A stretch of DNA of 64,000 nucleotides from positions 1 through 64,000 of the forward strand of contig NW_005178667.1 of assembly GCF_000350225.1 (NCBI RefSeq), in the 5' to 3' direction. The translations under genes were made by a program, and so were the position numbers. This document shows positions 1 through 8,622 of this stretch, in pieces; the stretch's first letter is position 1, and each line of letters starts with the position of its first letter. The notes below the pieces were generated by a model. That model had not been told where the DNA came from and made no database searches. It saw only the letters and a list, made by a program, of their open reading frames with translations. Source of the stretch: Chondrus crispus. Taxonomy: Eukaryota > Rhodophyta > Florideophyceae > Gigartinales > Gigartinaceae.

Positions 1-2278
1 AATAAAAAAGCCACGTGGAAGTCAAGGTCGAAGTGTGGAGGCCTCCGTTTATCGGGAAAGTTACTCAGGTCGCATCGCCGCTGTATATAGCAATGATGTA
101 AGCCGCTTCGGTGCCCATAAATTTTGTATGGTATCGAAGGAAGGTTACAGGACTTCCTTTACATCTGAACAAGTCGAACAGATACAGGTCATCTACGACC
201 GTCGAAGCGACGAGCACATGGCAGATAGCTACAATTTACGTGAAAGAGGGCTCCAGTACAGTGCTACAGTACTGAAAGTCGTTCAAACACTTTCCAATCT
301 ACGGCATTTGACGGTCATGCAGTCGGAAGATCCTGCGTGGTTTTTGGCAAGAGCATTCAAGTTCACATCTCGAACTGGCAGAAACTTTTTTGCTGCTATA
401 TCTCGTGACTACAATGTTAGTCTCTCAGGAATGAGCCACATTTTAGGCGGCAAACGCCTCACTCCAATGACGCAGCCGCTCAGCCTTGAACCTTGCGAAG
501 TGAAGGAGCAGCTTGACGATAAGTGGGACAGAATCCAGAGAATAACTGGGATCCGGAAACAGAACGATAGTGTTGTGGTAACTTCAGAAGATCTTAACGC
601 CTTCCTTGCTATGTCTTCGACTGCAGTACAAAATCTCCGCAAAGACAATATAATTTCACTTTTATTAACTGTTGGCAAAAGGGAAAAGAGAACGATGAGA
701 AAGCCACAACTCATTGATGCTGTGAAAAGGTACCAGGCACAGTTCCGAAATGGAATTGGTGTGCCAGCAACGCAAGGTCCATCTTATAATCAAGAAGATA
801 TATATAGAGGAAATGCTGCTATTCTCCGCACAAACCTTTATAAGACCTCACTCGACTCCTGGGCGATGAAGCCATTAGTATCAACGGCTGGTATGAAGGA
901 GGGCACGGTCAATGAAATACAGGTTCTAAGGGCCATACCAGCTTTTATTGAAAAACACTGTGTTTTCGATGCTTCAGTTGCGCATCAGAAACTGCTTCCT
1001 TTATTCGGTACCCAATATAGAGCGGACTACGTCCGAAGTGTTGGCCTTGTTGCGTCAAAATCCAACCCAATGCTCGCAGATAGCCCTGATGGGCTGATAG
1101 GGCTAACAGATGATGATGGGAATGCTGTTTGTGCTGCCATAGAAGTGAAAACTATGGCATCTCCCAATACAATTGAGAAGGCGAAAAGGAGGAGGGACGC
1201 CTACAGCCCATTTGTTTCTATAGAACATGTAGGGAACTCTGAATCTGCTGCAGCTCATTTCAAGGAATTAGTGGATACCACGGGGTACAGGTTTCAATGT
1301 ATTCACTATTGTTTAGTAACGTCACTGAGGAGGGTTTTATATATTGTTGCAAAAGGCAGCCACAATGGAGTTGGGGAAATACTATATGCAGCCCTCATAG
1401 AGTTTGCAGATGTGGCGACTTCCTCTTATTCCTTTTGGATGGATGCGGTGCGATTAAGTGCTTTTGACTGGGTGGGCAAACATGCCTCTCACATACCTTC
1501 TGAATACGACCTTTTACTAAGTGGAAGCCACTCCCCTGATCTGTATTCATTGGCCTCGCATTATAATTTGTGTAGGGCCTATAAAAGGCTCGTAGATGCT
1601 AACGGGCCGTTACCGCCCAGTAGAATGATACGTCCTACATTATTGGTTTATTGGAACGCCTTGAAGGGGGGTGTAGATGAATTCAGTCGGGCACTGAAAA
1701 GCTTGGCCTACACTAACTCGAGCGAGAACCCGATCGTTAGTATAATTGGGAGACTGATTTGTGGGCAGGTTTGTAACGCTGCAATTGTTCATCGCATAGC
1801 TATCGCACGCACAAAAGGGTATTTATTGGCTTCAGAAGAGCATGCTACTACGAAAGAAGGATATAAGAAAACACGTCATCGTGCAACATCTTGTGCAACA
1901 TTTGGGTCATTTGCGAGGTGTCTCGCACGGGAATATGTTAACATGGAGTCGGAGAGCCGAGACTCCAACACGACCCTCTGCCAAATGGTCTCTAACAGAA
2001 ATAGATACTCAACAGGGAACCAGGGCAATTTTCATGCTGGAACGCATGCCAACATGAAGCACATGTACACAACGGATGTTGTAGAAAAGTACAATAGAAG
2101 GGAGGATTCAGTAAGGCGTCTAAACGGTTCTGAAGAGCATCAGGCAATCAAAGGGAAGGCTGCGTATTGTAGTTTGTGTTCGTTTACTCATACTATAATG
2201 TACAGGCAGAAGCGTTTCCAAAAGAAAGGTGGATCTAAGATGCGACAGTGGTGCGTGTTGTGCTCGCAGCCAATCTGA
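1..2278 (+). CDS. YqaJ-like nuclease / piggyBac C-terminal core fusion (transposase-like), 5' partial
   Basis: The frame is open to the left window edge; no ATG is visible at its start (the first candidate at 35 is GTG), so the N-terminus is cut. Numbering from 35: a SAP-like helix pair lies around residues 200-234. A PD-(D/E)XK nuclease core of the YqaJ/lambda-exonuclease type follows, with E294 in KEGTVNE, D352 in SPDG, E370 and K372 in EVK, and Q421. From about 538 the protein switches to a piggyBac-like C-terminal core: WNALKGGVDEF contains the KGGVD motif whose Asp (D548) is the third catalytic Asp of piggyBac transposases, followed by helices. It ends in a Cys-rich CxxC...CxxC domain (711-745) like the piggyBac C-terminal zinc domain. 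The first two piggyBac catalytic Asp regions are not recognisable; the nuclease occupies that place. Function inferred: a transposon protein. It has one exon in view and ends at TGA 2276-2278. Confidence 0.7.
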   Translation, partial: IKKPRGSQGRSVEASVYRESYSGRIAAVYSNDVSRFGAHKFCMVSKEGYRTSFTSEQVEQIQVIYDRRSDEHMADSYNLRERGLQYSATVLKVVQTLSNLRHLTVMQSEDPAWFLARAFKFTSRTGRNFFAAISRDYNVSLSGMSHILGGKRLTPMTQPLSLEPCEVKEQLDDKWDRIQRITGIRKQNDSVVVTSEDLNAFLAMSSTAVQNLRKDNIISLLLTVGKREKRTMRKPQLIDAVKRYQAQFRNGIGVPATQGPSYNQEDIYRGNAAILRTNLYKTSLDSWAMKPLVSTAGMKEGTVNEIQVLRAIPAFIEKHCVFDASVAHQKLLPLFGTQYRADYVRSVGLVASKSNPMLADSPDGLIGLTDDDGNAVCAAIEVKTMASPNTIEKAKRRRDAYSPFVSIEHVGNSESAAAHFKELVDTTGYRFQCIHYCLVTSLRRVLYIVAKGSHNGVGEILYAALIEFADVATSSYSFWMDAVRLSAFDWVGKHASHIPSEYDLLLSGSHSPDLYSLASHYNLCRAYKRLVDANGPLPPSRMIRPTLLVYWNALKGGVDEFSRALKSLAYTNSSENPIVSIIGRLICGQVCNAAIVHRIAIARTKGYLLASEEHATTKEGYKKTRHRATSCATFGSFARCLAREYVNMESESRDSNTTLCQMVSNRNRYSTGNQGNFHAGTHANMKHMYTTDVVEKYNRREDSVRRLNGSEEHQAIKGKAAYCSLCSFTHTIMYRQKRFQKKGGSKMRQWCVLCSQPI

Positions 2279-2480
2279 CGCTCGTGTTGGGATATATGGC
2301 ATACGGAAAGGAAGCTCCCGAAAGCCGAAATTAGTCCTGCGGAGTTGGCTAAGCTCAAGGAGAAAGCAAGAATGTCTACGTGAATAAATGAGCATCAGAA
2401 TTGTAACGGTTAGAGCACGAAAGGGGTGACGGACAATGCGGATTTCATTGTACATATCTTGCAAACTAGGGAGAAGGATC

Positions 2481-2566
2481 CTCGAATTGGGAGAGTTGTC
2501 CCAGAATTGGGAGAGTTCTCCCAGAATTGGGAGAACTCTCCCACGGTCGTTGGGAGAGCTTCTCCC
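2481..2566. repeat. 20-bp tandem repeat with internal palindromes downstream of the transposase
   Basis: Three head-to-tail 20-bp units (2481-2500, 2501-2520, 2521-2540) share the core GAATTGGGAGA. Their junctions form inverted GGGAGAGTTCTCCC-type palindromes. A further palindrome, GGGAGAGCTTCTCCC, sits at 2552-2566, and single TTCTCCCA copies occur at 2571 and near 2750. The clustering about 200 bp after the transposase stop suggests subterminal binding sites of the element (inference). The rest of 2279-3092 shows no gene. Confidence 0.6.
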
Positions 2567-3092
2567 ACTTTTTCTCCCAAAAAAAGTTTAGGTGACCATA
2601 ACTCCATCCCTCCCCGTCTGCAATACCAGGCGCTTCGTTTGTAGCTGCATATCCACTGGGGTATTCGAGCGCGCAGCTCCAAACCGATATTGGTTTGAAA
2701 CAAAATGACAGGGGAAAGATTTTCTATTTTTGCAAGTCAAAAGTTCTCCCAGATTTTGAGCACAGGGATATTACGGTAGATTTCACAACGGACAAACATT
2801 GCCATTTGAGGCCACTTGTCAACTACCCGAGGGTACACAGCGGCCACAAGAGTCAAACGTACCATGGCCAGTAGCCCCATTTAGTACCCGTACCCAAGAC
2901 TCCTAAGTTGCCGAAACGGTCTTGTCGATTGGTGTTCATCCCCAACGATCTTGGTGACAGTGATGCTGCATCCCTGCTGGCACATCCCATTCTCGATCTC
3001 CCCTCATTGTCAAGGCCGTGTTCGTGGATCCGGTCGGCGTCTGCCCAACAACATCATCACGCTTTCCGCACCGCGTATCTGCATTCCCTACC

Positions 3093-3923
3093 ATGTCCAC
3101 CCCGGCCTTCATCGCGACATCGGCTACTTCCTTCCTGCGTGCCTCAGCCTCCAAAATCGCTGTCGACACCGTCACCGAGCGCGTCGCAAACCTGGCGTGG
3201 ACCGGACCGTCTCGCGCCACAGTGTTCTACGCTCCAGTTGGAGCGAAATTCCGTTCGCATCGCGCTGTGGCACATCCTAGAGTCACTCTCAAGGGCTTGC
3301 GTCCGGGAACTCCCTATCAAGTGAACGTCGTCGGCGATGGATTCGACGCGAGCACCTCATTCACAACGGTCGCCGGTGCACCCGACGCCGCACTTGGCGA
3401 TTCTTCACCAGAGGTTGAAGCCCCGTTTACGGAGCTCTCTCGCTTAGAGATTCGAGTCGGGAAGATTATTGAATGTGAACAGCACCCAGATGCAGACACG
3501 CTCTACGTTGAGAAGGTTGATGTGGGAGAGAAAGAACCGAGGACGATCGTGTCGGGGCTTGTCAAGTTTGTCCCCCTAGAAGAGATGGTAGGGAGAAACG
3601 TTGTCGTCCTGTGTAACCTCAAGCCTCGTTCAATGCGAGGGGTTACAAGTCAGGGCATGTTGCTTTGTGCGTCTAATGAAGATCACACAAAGGTTGACCC
3701 GCTTGCCGCCCCAGACACCGTACCTCTAGGAGAGCTTATTACGTTTGAAGGGCATCAGTGCGCACCCATCGACCCCGGAAACAGAGCAACAAAGGCATTT
3801 GATCGCATCGCTCACGATCTGAAAACAAATGACGATGGAGTCGCCATGTACCAGGATGTTCCCTTTGCGACACCTAGCGGCCCATGTGTATCTCCGTCAA
3901 AACTAGTTGGCACAGTTTCCTAG
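3093..3923 (+). CDS. EMAPII/Arc1p-type tRNA-binding protein with N-terminal FN3-like domain
   Basis: The 276-aa protein has two parts. Residues about 25-95 resemble a fibronectin type III fold (NLAWTGPSRATVFY, then LRPGTPYQVNVVG). From about 112 there is a tRNA-binding OB-fold of the AIMP1/EMAPII, Arc1p and TyrRS C-terminal family: LSRLEIRVGKIIECEQHPDA, then DTLYVEKVDVGE, RTIVSGLVKFV, NLKPRSMRGVTSQGMLLCAS. This module binds the outside of the tRNA L-shape and usually works with multi-synthetase complexes or as a synthetase appendix. No catalytic synthetase domain is present. ATG 3093 (context ctaccATGtcc) is chosen over the upstream in-frame start at 3018, whose extension looks like leader. 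It converges with the minus-strand gene ending at 3975. Confidence 0.85.
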   Translation: MSTPAFIATSATSFLRASASKIAVDTVTERVANLAWTGPSRATVFYAPVGAKFRSHRAVAHPRVTLKGLRPGTPYQVNVVGDGFDASTSFTTVAGAPDAALGDSSPEVEAPFTELSRLEIRVGKIIECEQHPDADTLYVEKVDVGEKEPRTIVSGLVKFVPLEEMVGRNVVVLCNLKPRSMRGVTSQGMLLCASNEDHTKVDPLAAPDTVPLGELITFEGHQCAPIDPGNRATKAFDRIAHDLKTNDDGVAMYQDVPFATPSGPCVSPSKLVGTVS

Positions 3924-3974
3924 GGGTAACAGTCCAGTTCTTGCAACAGAAGTCCCCATTTATTCTTCCAGCGC

Positions 3975-4963
3975 TTACACTTGCTCGTCGTTCCTGCTCG
4001 TCTTCCTTGTGTTACCTCGCGTCACCATTTTCAAGGATGCGCCCGAGCTACATGACTGAAAGAAGGGTATAGTCTGTCGCTCCACGTGGGTGGGAACAGA
4101 TATTTCGTCGTCTGTAAACTCGCGACGTTGCCTGAGGTAACAACACATTGCCCACCCACTGAGGCAAAACGCCACGCAAATACCGATTGAGTAGTAAACC
4201 GCGTGTCGGATTGGATATTGCCATTTCAGACTTATAACTGAGGGATCATCGCTGACTCTGCATCGCCATTCCTCATTTCCACATGATTTGGCAGAGAAAC
4301 AATTGCTCTTTTCTTTTGGAAAATCAGCAACAGCAAAGTACTCCGTCGAAGTCGTCACATTCGAGTGCTTCACCAGGAAGCGCCAGCATGTGTACCTATT
4401 TCGTTCGTATTGGTCAAACAGTCAATAGTAGATGCAAGGAGCTGCGTTAGGTGATCACGTTCTGTGAACTCATGCGGACTCTCAGTGCCTATTTTGAAAT
4501 AGACGAAACGTACCTCCCTACATTGGCAGCGGAAGAGCTAAACAAGCTTCGCCGCCAACAGGATAGATTTGCTCTTATTATCTTACAACCCTCGTCCTCT
4601 CTTCCCATCTGTAAAAGTTGTAAACGTCGGACAAAATTAACCTTGCGGCGTTAGTAATTTCTTCAAATCGCAGACATGGACGATGACGCAGGGCACACGG
4701 GCATTTAAACGTGCGGAGATGGTACTTAGGAGAGCACTTACAAATTTTCTGTTTGGAACCTCCACAACAACGATTGCCTGAACCAACAAAAAACATCCTA
4801 CAAAAAACAAGATAATCGCATAAACAAGATGCGTCAAGACAGGGTTGCTGGGGTTTTCAACACTTGCAGTAACTTTGATAGCATTACACGGAGTCTCGAT
4901 TTCAGCACGAGCACATGGCTCTGGTGCGACTACTTCGTTTGTGTCAAAAGGGACTAGTTTCAT
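3975..4963 (-). CDS. Two-TM Cys-rich loop membrane protein, probably two exons
   Basis: Exon 1 starts at ATG 4963 and encodes a short cytosolic N-terminus and a strong membrane helix (HLVYAIILFFVGCFLLVQAI). It stays open to a consensus donor GTAAGT at 4741-4736. A second open frame (about 4421-3975) encodes a loop with NVT glycosylation sites and the pattern C-x5-C-x-N-E-x3-C, a second helix (AVYYSIGICVAFCLSGWAMC) and a basic tail. An acceptor AG before CACTCG near 4370 would keep the frame and give an intron of about 370 nt, but I could not fix the boundary. TM-loop-TM topology with a Cys-rich outer loop recalls BK-channel beta subunits (weak resemblance). The loop motif is shared with the next gene upstream, so the two look like tandem paralogs. 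Confidence 0.45.
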
Positions 4964-5550
4964 ATTGGAACTTCACAGAGTTATGTACAGTTTGATGAAC
5001 TTTAATCTTTGATGCTCTCTATCTCGGCAAAGAATCGATACTGACGCGCGATGCAAATCTTTAAATGAACGTTTTGGACACAGTTTGTTCATGGCTTACT
5101 ATTCGGAAGTCTATTTTCTGGGGCCCGTGAATTGCTCTGCCCTATTTCGGCACCAAAACAAAACAAGCGTGGCTGTGACGGCCTTAGAATGCTGCTGCGA
5201 AAGGAGACATGACACATTGAAGAGACGTCGTTTAGCAATTGCTGTGGCTTGATCAGGCAGAATTCCTCATTTAAGCGGCCAGTTTAGCTCCTTTCCCGAC
5301 CGCTGAAACGCGCCGACCTAGAAATACCTAGCAGAATGTGTTCGATAGTACAGTTTGGATGGCATCGCGTGCTCGAGGTTTACCAACCGCTACACAAATG
5401 GTGAGATCCAGTCAAGAGCGGTCGTGTAACAGGAACTGCAGTTCTGTCCATTGAATATAATCCAGTATCTTGTGCCTTAAGGTGTCGCTTTCACTCGGAG
5501 CGCCCAGTCAGCCGTGCAGTATTTCATGTTGTGGACAGCTCTGTTTCTCG
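4964..5550. other. Intergenic between the two membrane-protein genes
   Basis: No convincing gene or RNA is seen. It presumably holds the promoter of the minus-strand gene starting at 4963 and the 3' region of the gene ending at 5551. Confidence 0.5.
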
Positions 5551-6699
5551 TCATGGCACCGAACCTTGATTCTGCTGCAACAAGGGAGTCGTGACTGTGG
5601 GGGTCGACGACGGAGCATTCTCGTCTGGGCTATCATCAAGACCTTCAAAATCAATCTGAGGGACATTTTCCTGTACCATCTCGTCGAATAGATGTTCTGG
5701 TAATGTATTCCCGACTACTTGAATGCCATCTTGTTCCAGCGCTTCTGGAATTCTGTAAAGGAACACGTTTCCTCGGACTCTACGTAAAAATGTTTCACTC
5801 ATCTGTAGTACTTGGCGGTCAATTTCGGCCTGGTCTTGGTTACCACCACCGTACATGAGACGCAACTCGTAAAGCGTGTGTTCAGCCTGATACGCAAAGA
5901 GGGCACCCAAATAGTAGAGCGTACCACCTATCATACACAGCAGTTGCTCGACAAAAAAGCCAAGAAAGTAAATTGCGAAGAGGCAGAAGCTAATCCAAAC
6001 GACAGTGAGAAAGGGAAGCGCAGCTGCTACCGTGAGGATGATGCAACAATATCCGAATGATTGCCAAAGTCCCTGACCGTATAGCGATAGCTGATATTCC
6101 CTTGGAACAATGATGAGATACAAAAGAGCAGACAAAGCAATGATAGAAAACGTCGCTGCGGAAAGAAGCGAAAAACTTCCCGGGGCATGTGGGTAATAAA
6201 TTGATCCTTCTGAAATAATAGAAACCAAGAAGAACAAAAGCGACGCGAATGCGATTTGAAACATAACAACAAACTTGCTTTCTCGGTCATATTTTCTTAG
6301 CCAGAATGCATCCGAAGGATCTTCAATCCCGTACGCACATGGCAGAGACTCATTCTTGCAACTCTCGGAAGAGTTGCACCCATCGAGTTCTCGCAGGAGC
6401 GACACTTCGCGAGGAGTATACTTTTCTGGTTCCTCACGACCAATTAGATGCACGTCTGGTCTTTTCAAACTGACTACGTCAATCTGCCACCTGCACGGCT
6501 CCGTGTCTGGTGGCGAAGACAACTTAGTGTCTCGACAAAAAGAAGGCTCCAAAAAATGGACCAAGACAACCTTGCAAATCTCGGGTAGGGCCTCGCGAAT
6601 GGCCCTTACTTCGGCGGGGGGATGAATGACACGTTGGAGGAGTGAACAAAGAAGGCACATAGAGAGCAATTGAAATGCCACTCTTTTCCGACGATTCAT
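5551..6699 (-). CDS. Polytopic membrane protein with Cys-rich loop, paralog-like to the neighbour
   Basis: The 382-aa protein starts at ATG 6699; the longer frame to 6783 begins with TTG. It has a hydrophobic N-terminal segment (about 8-26) and a 130-residue loop containing C-x5-C-x-N-E-x3-C-x5-DPS. Then come four or more membrane helices: FVVMFQIAFASLLFFLVSII, SLLSAATFSIIALSALLYLI, and a long hydrophobic stretch around ILTVAAALPFLTVVWISFCL and LGFFVEQLLCMIGGTLYYLG. The C-terminal tail is acidic and Ser/Thr-rich. Loop cysteines and the NE/DPS positions match the protein at 3975-4963, supporting tandem duplication and divergence. The stretch LPCAYGIEDPSDAFWLRKYD also loosely resembles the region before TM2 of BK-channel beta subunits. 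No enzyme motif is recognised, so the function is unknown. Confidence 0.7.
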   Translation of the reverse strand: MNRRKRVAFQLLSMCLLCSLLQRVIHPPAEVRAIREALPEICKVVLVHFLEPSFCRDTKLSSPPDTEPCRWQIDVVSLKRPDVHLIGREEPEKYTPREVSLLRELDGCNSSESCKNESLPCAYGIEDPSDAFWLRKYDRESKFVVMFQIAFASLLFFLVSIISEGSIYYPHAPGSFSLLSAATFSIIALSALLYLIIVPREYQLSLYGQGLWQSFGYCCIILTVAAALPFLTVVWISFCLFAIYFLGFFVEQLLCMIGGTLYYLGALFAYQAEHTLYELRLMYGGGNQDQAEIDRQVLQMSETFLRRVRGNVFLYRIPEALEQDGIQVVGNTLPEHLFDEMVQENVPQIDFEGLDDSPDENAPSSTPTVTTPLLQQNQGSVP

Positions 6700-7260
6700 A
6701 TTAGGTTGAAGGGTGGCGGAGCGCCGTGATATGTGGAAACGATTGCAAACCGAACGTCGACATGCTTTGATGGTTGTTGGCAACTGCTTATCGGCATACG
6801 GTTGTCTTTCCTGGTTTGTTTGAATAGGGAGCCAACAGAGGCATACAACATATTAGTGACAGGGGCGGGCCCTTGCGAGAAACACAGAGAGTGTTTGTTG
6901 AATAAGCAGTGTGGAGGAGATGGGTAGATGCAAGTCTCGAAGGGGCATTTTCAGAGTATTTCCATTTTCTCCTGAAAGTTTCGGAAAAAGTAATTGTCAC
7001 AATTTGGCTGTGGCTTGTTCAGTACGACACGTGCAGCGCATCGTGACATCCAGCTTGGACACCGCGGATTGGCTCTTGCGTTGCTGGTTCTTTTGCTCCA
7101 CATTGGGTGCATCCAGAAAACAACACTGTATCACTCGACTACTTTTTTGACCAATCAGCGACCGATAAAGTGGTCGCCGGCTGACTACTTTTGACCATCT
7201 GATCAAGCCCTCTCGACCCCTCTCCACTCCACCACTCCCGCACCACTTCCCATTCCATCC
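6700..7260. other. Intergenic, ends in a C/T-rich leader-like tract
   Basis: No coding signal is recognised. From 7203 to 7260 the plus strand becomes C/T-rich, as seen just upstream of the starts of most genes here, suggesting a transcript start for a plus-strand gene at about 7200-7320. Confidence 0.4.
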
Positions 7261-7311
7261 TTGCGCACTGGAGTTCCACATTCCAAGACCCCTCTCTCGA
7301 GCTTGTCGGTG

Positions 7312-7583
7312 ATGCCCGCTTCGCCAATGCCCTTTCGGAACAGCCGCAAGCACACTCTGGCAGCTCTAGCAGTATCGCTAGCAGCTCTGGCGACATGTCT
7401 TGTCGCCCGGAGGAGGACAACAATGCGCCGCAAGCGCCGTCATCGCAACAAGAACCCAAAGTACCTCCGCCCAGCCATTATTCGCCCTCGCACACAGCGG
7501 TCCACTCCTTGGCGCGTGCCCTTCAACTAAAACTCTACTCCATGAGTGAGGGAATGAGGTTGGATGCCGGCCTACCTCTGTGA
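7312..7583 (+). CDS. Possible small gene or first exon, two overlapping frames
   Basis: Placed here because a C/T-rich leader precedes it. Frame A, from ATG 7312 to 7530, gives 72 aa: a hydrophobic segment (LAALAVSLAALATCLV, about 17-32) followed by a strongly Arg-rich tail. Frame B, from ATG 7395 to 7583, gives 62 aa, Pro/Ser-rich and ending in an amphipathic HSLARALQLKLYSMSEGMR stretch. It could be an exon, as GTGAGC follows its stop region. I cannot decide which is translated and recognise neither. Confidence 0.25.
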
Positions 7584-8090
7584 GCACGTCATTTGTGATT
7601 AGAATGCACCAGTGCGAATAGCAAGAAGGGCAGTCGGAAGAGCCGACAAGTGCTCGTAACTTTCTGAACTGAGTTCCGCAACGTACTGTGCCATGCGGAA
7701 TGCTTGAACGGAGGCTCTCTGGTGCGCGCGCATCTTTGGATGATAAAACCTGTTTCTTCATCGCGTGAAAAATTGACTAAACCTGTTTCGACATAAAGAG
7801 TGCCCCCATGCATTGTATCGAAAGGCAGTCCTTCCCTAAACTAGAATGGCGACCCTCATAAAGTGGGCTGACCCGGAAATGGTCGCCTTCCCAGCGTTTA
7901 ACTCTTCCAAACCGATTGCGCTTGGTTTGACTGGAGTTGCGTAAAAAGTGTGGTACGCAAAGGGGTGTGCTGTGCAACTTGCGCTCGAGGACATTGTCAA
8001 TCTTCTCAAATCTCCTTGCCTTCCGAGAAGTGCAGGCAATGGCTGAGGTGGTATGTGGCGCTGACGACTCGGCGGTTAGAGAGAGTAAAG

Positions 8091-8146
8091 GGTCTCAGGG
8101 GGTTTCAGGGGGTCTCAGGGGGTCTCAGGGGGTCCCAGGGGGTCTG
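8091..8146. repeat. 10-bp tandem repeat GGTCTCAGGG
   Basis: Five units of exactly 10 bp (8091-8140; variants GGTTTCAGGG and GGTCCCAGGG) plus a partial sixth. It is not a coding period. Confidence 0.9.
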
Positions 8147-8170
8147 ACGAGGAGAATCTTGCCCTGCGTG

Positions 8171-8210
8171 TTGCTGATCTCAGCAACATTGCGCTCTCAA
8201 GAGCGCAATG
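8171..8210. repeat. Two adjacent short hairpins
   Basis: TTGCTGA/TCAGCAA (8171-8186, 2-nt loop) is followed at once by CATTGCGCTC/GAGCGCAATG (8187-8210, loop TCAA). They lie 25 bp after the 10-bp tandem repeat. The rest of 7584-8461 shows no gene. Confidence 0.8.
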
Positions 8211-8461
8211 TCTGAGAACTCCGCAAGAGGATCATCTAACGGCGGACTTGTAATAATTAGGGTGACCCTAAATATTAAAGAAGTGTGATGCAACACGCTT
8301 AGAGGGGCTGGGCTCATCGCTGAATCACCACCACCTCCAAAACGCGGCCTGACTAAAATATAGTCGATCCAATCACCTGACGACAGTTGTCTGCATTTTG
8401 TGTCGATGCGGCGATGGTTGAGGTATGAGAAGGGAAGGATACTAACGATACTGAACTACTG

Positions 8462-8549
8462 TACAGTTGGCAGTGCCAACTGTAACCTAACTGTAGACCT
8501 AAATAATGCACCGGAGTGCCAAGTTGGCACTCCGGTGCATTATTTAGGT
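8462..8549. repeat. Composite hairpin: 11-bp-arm plus perfect 26-bp-arm inverted repeat
   Basis: The small hairpin at 8462-8484 has arms TACAGTTGGCA/TGCCAACTGTA around one G. The large hairpin at 8497-8549 has perfect 26-nt arms (8497-8522 and 8524-8549) around a single G at 8523. Similar structures occur at 20358-20428, 20764-20838 and 61638-61692. Confidence 0.9.
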
Positions 8550-8622
8550 TGGCGGTGACGGCCGCTCTGTGACCTCGCGACCTCCGGGTTGTCGGAATAA
8601 TAGCATACAGTAGTCTCACTTT

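Noticed and set aside
8091-8146. CRISPR-like array
   Set aside because: Units are contiguous 10-mers without spacers.
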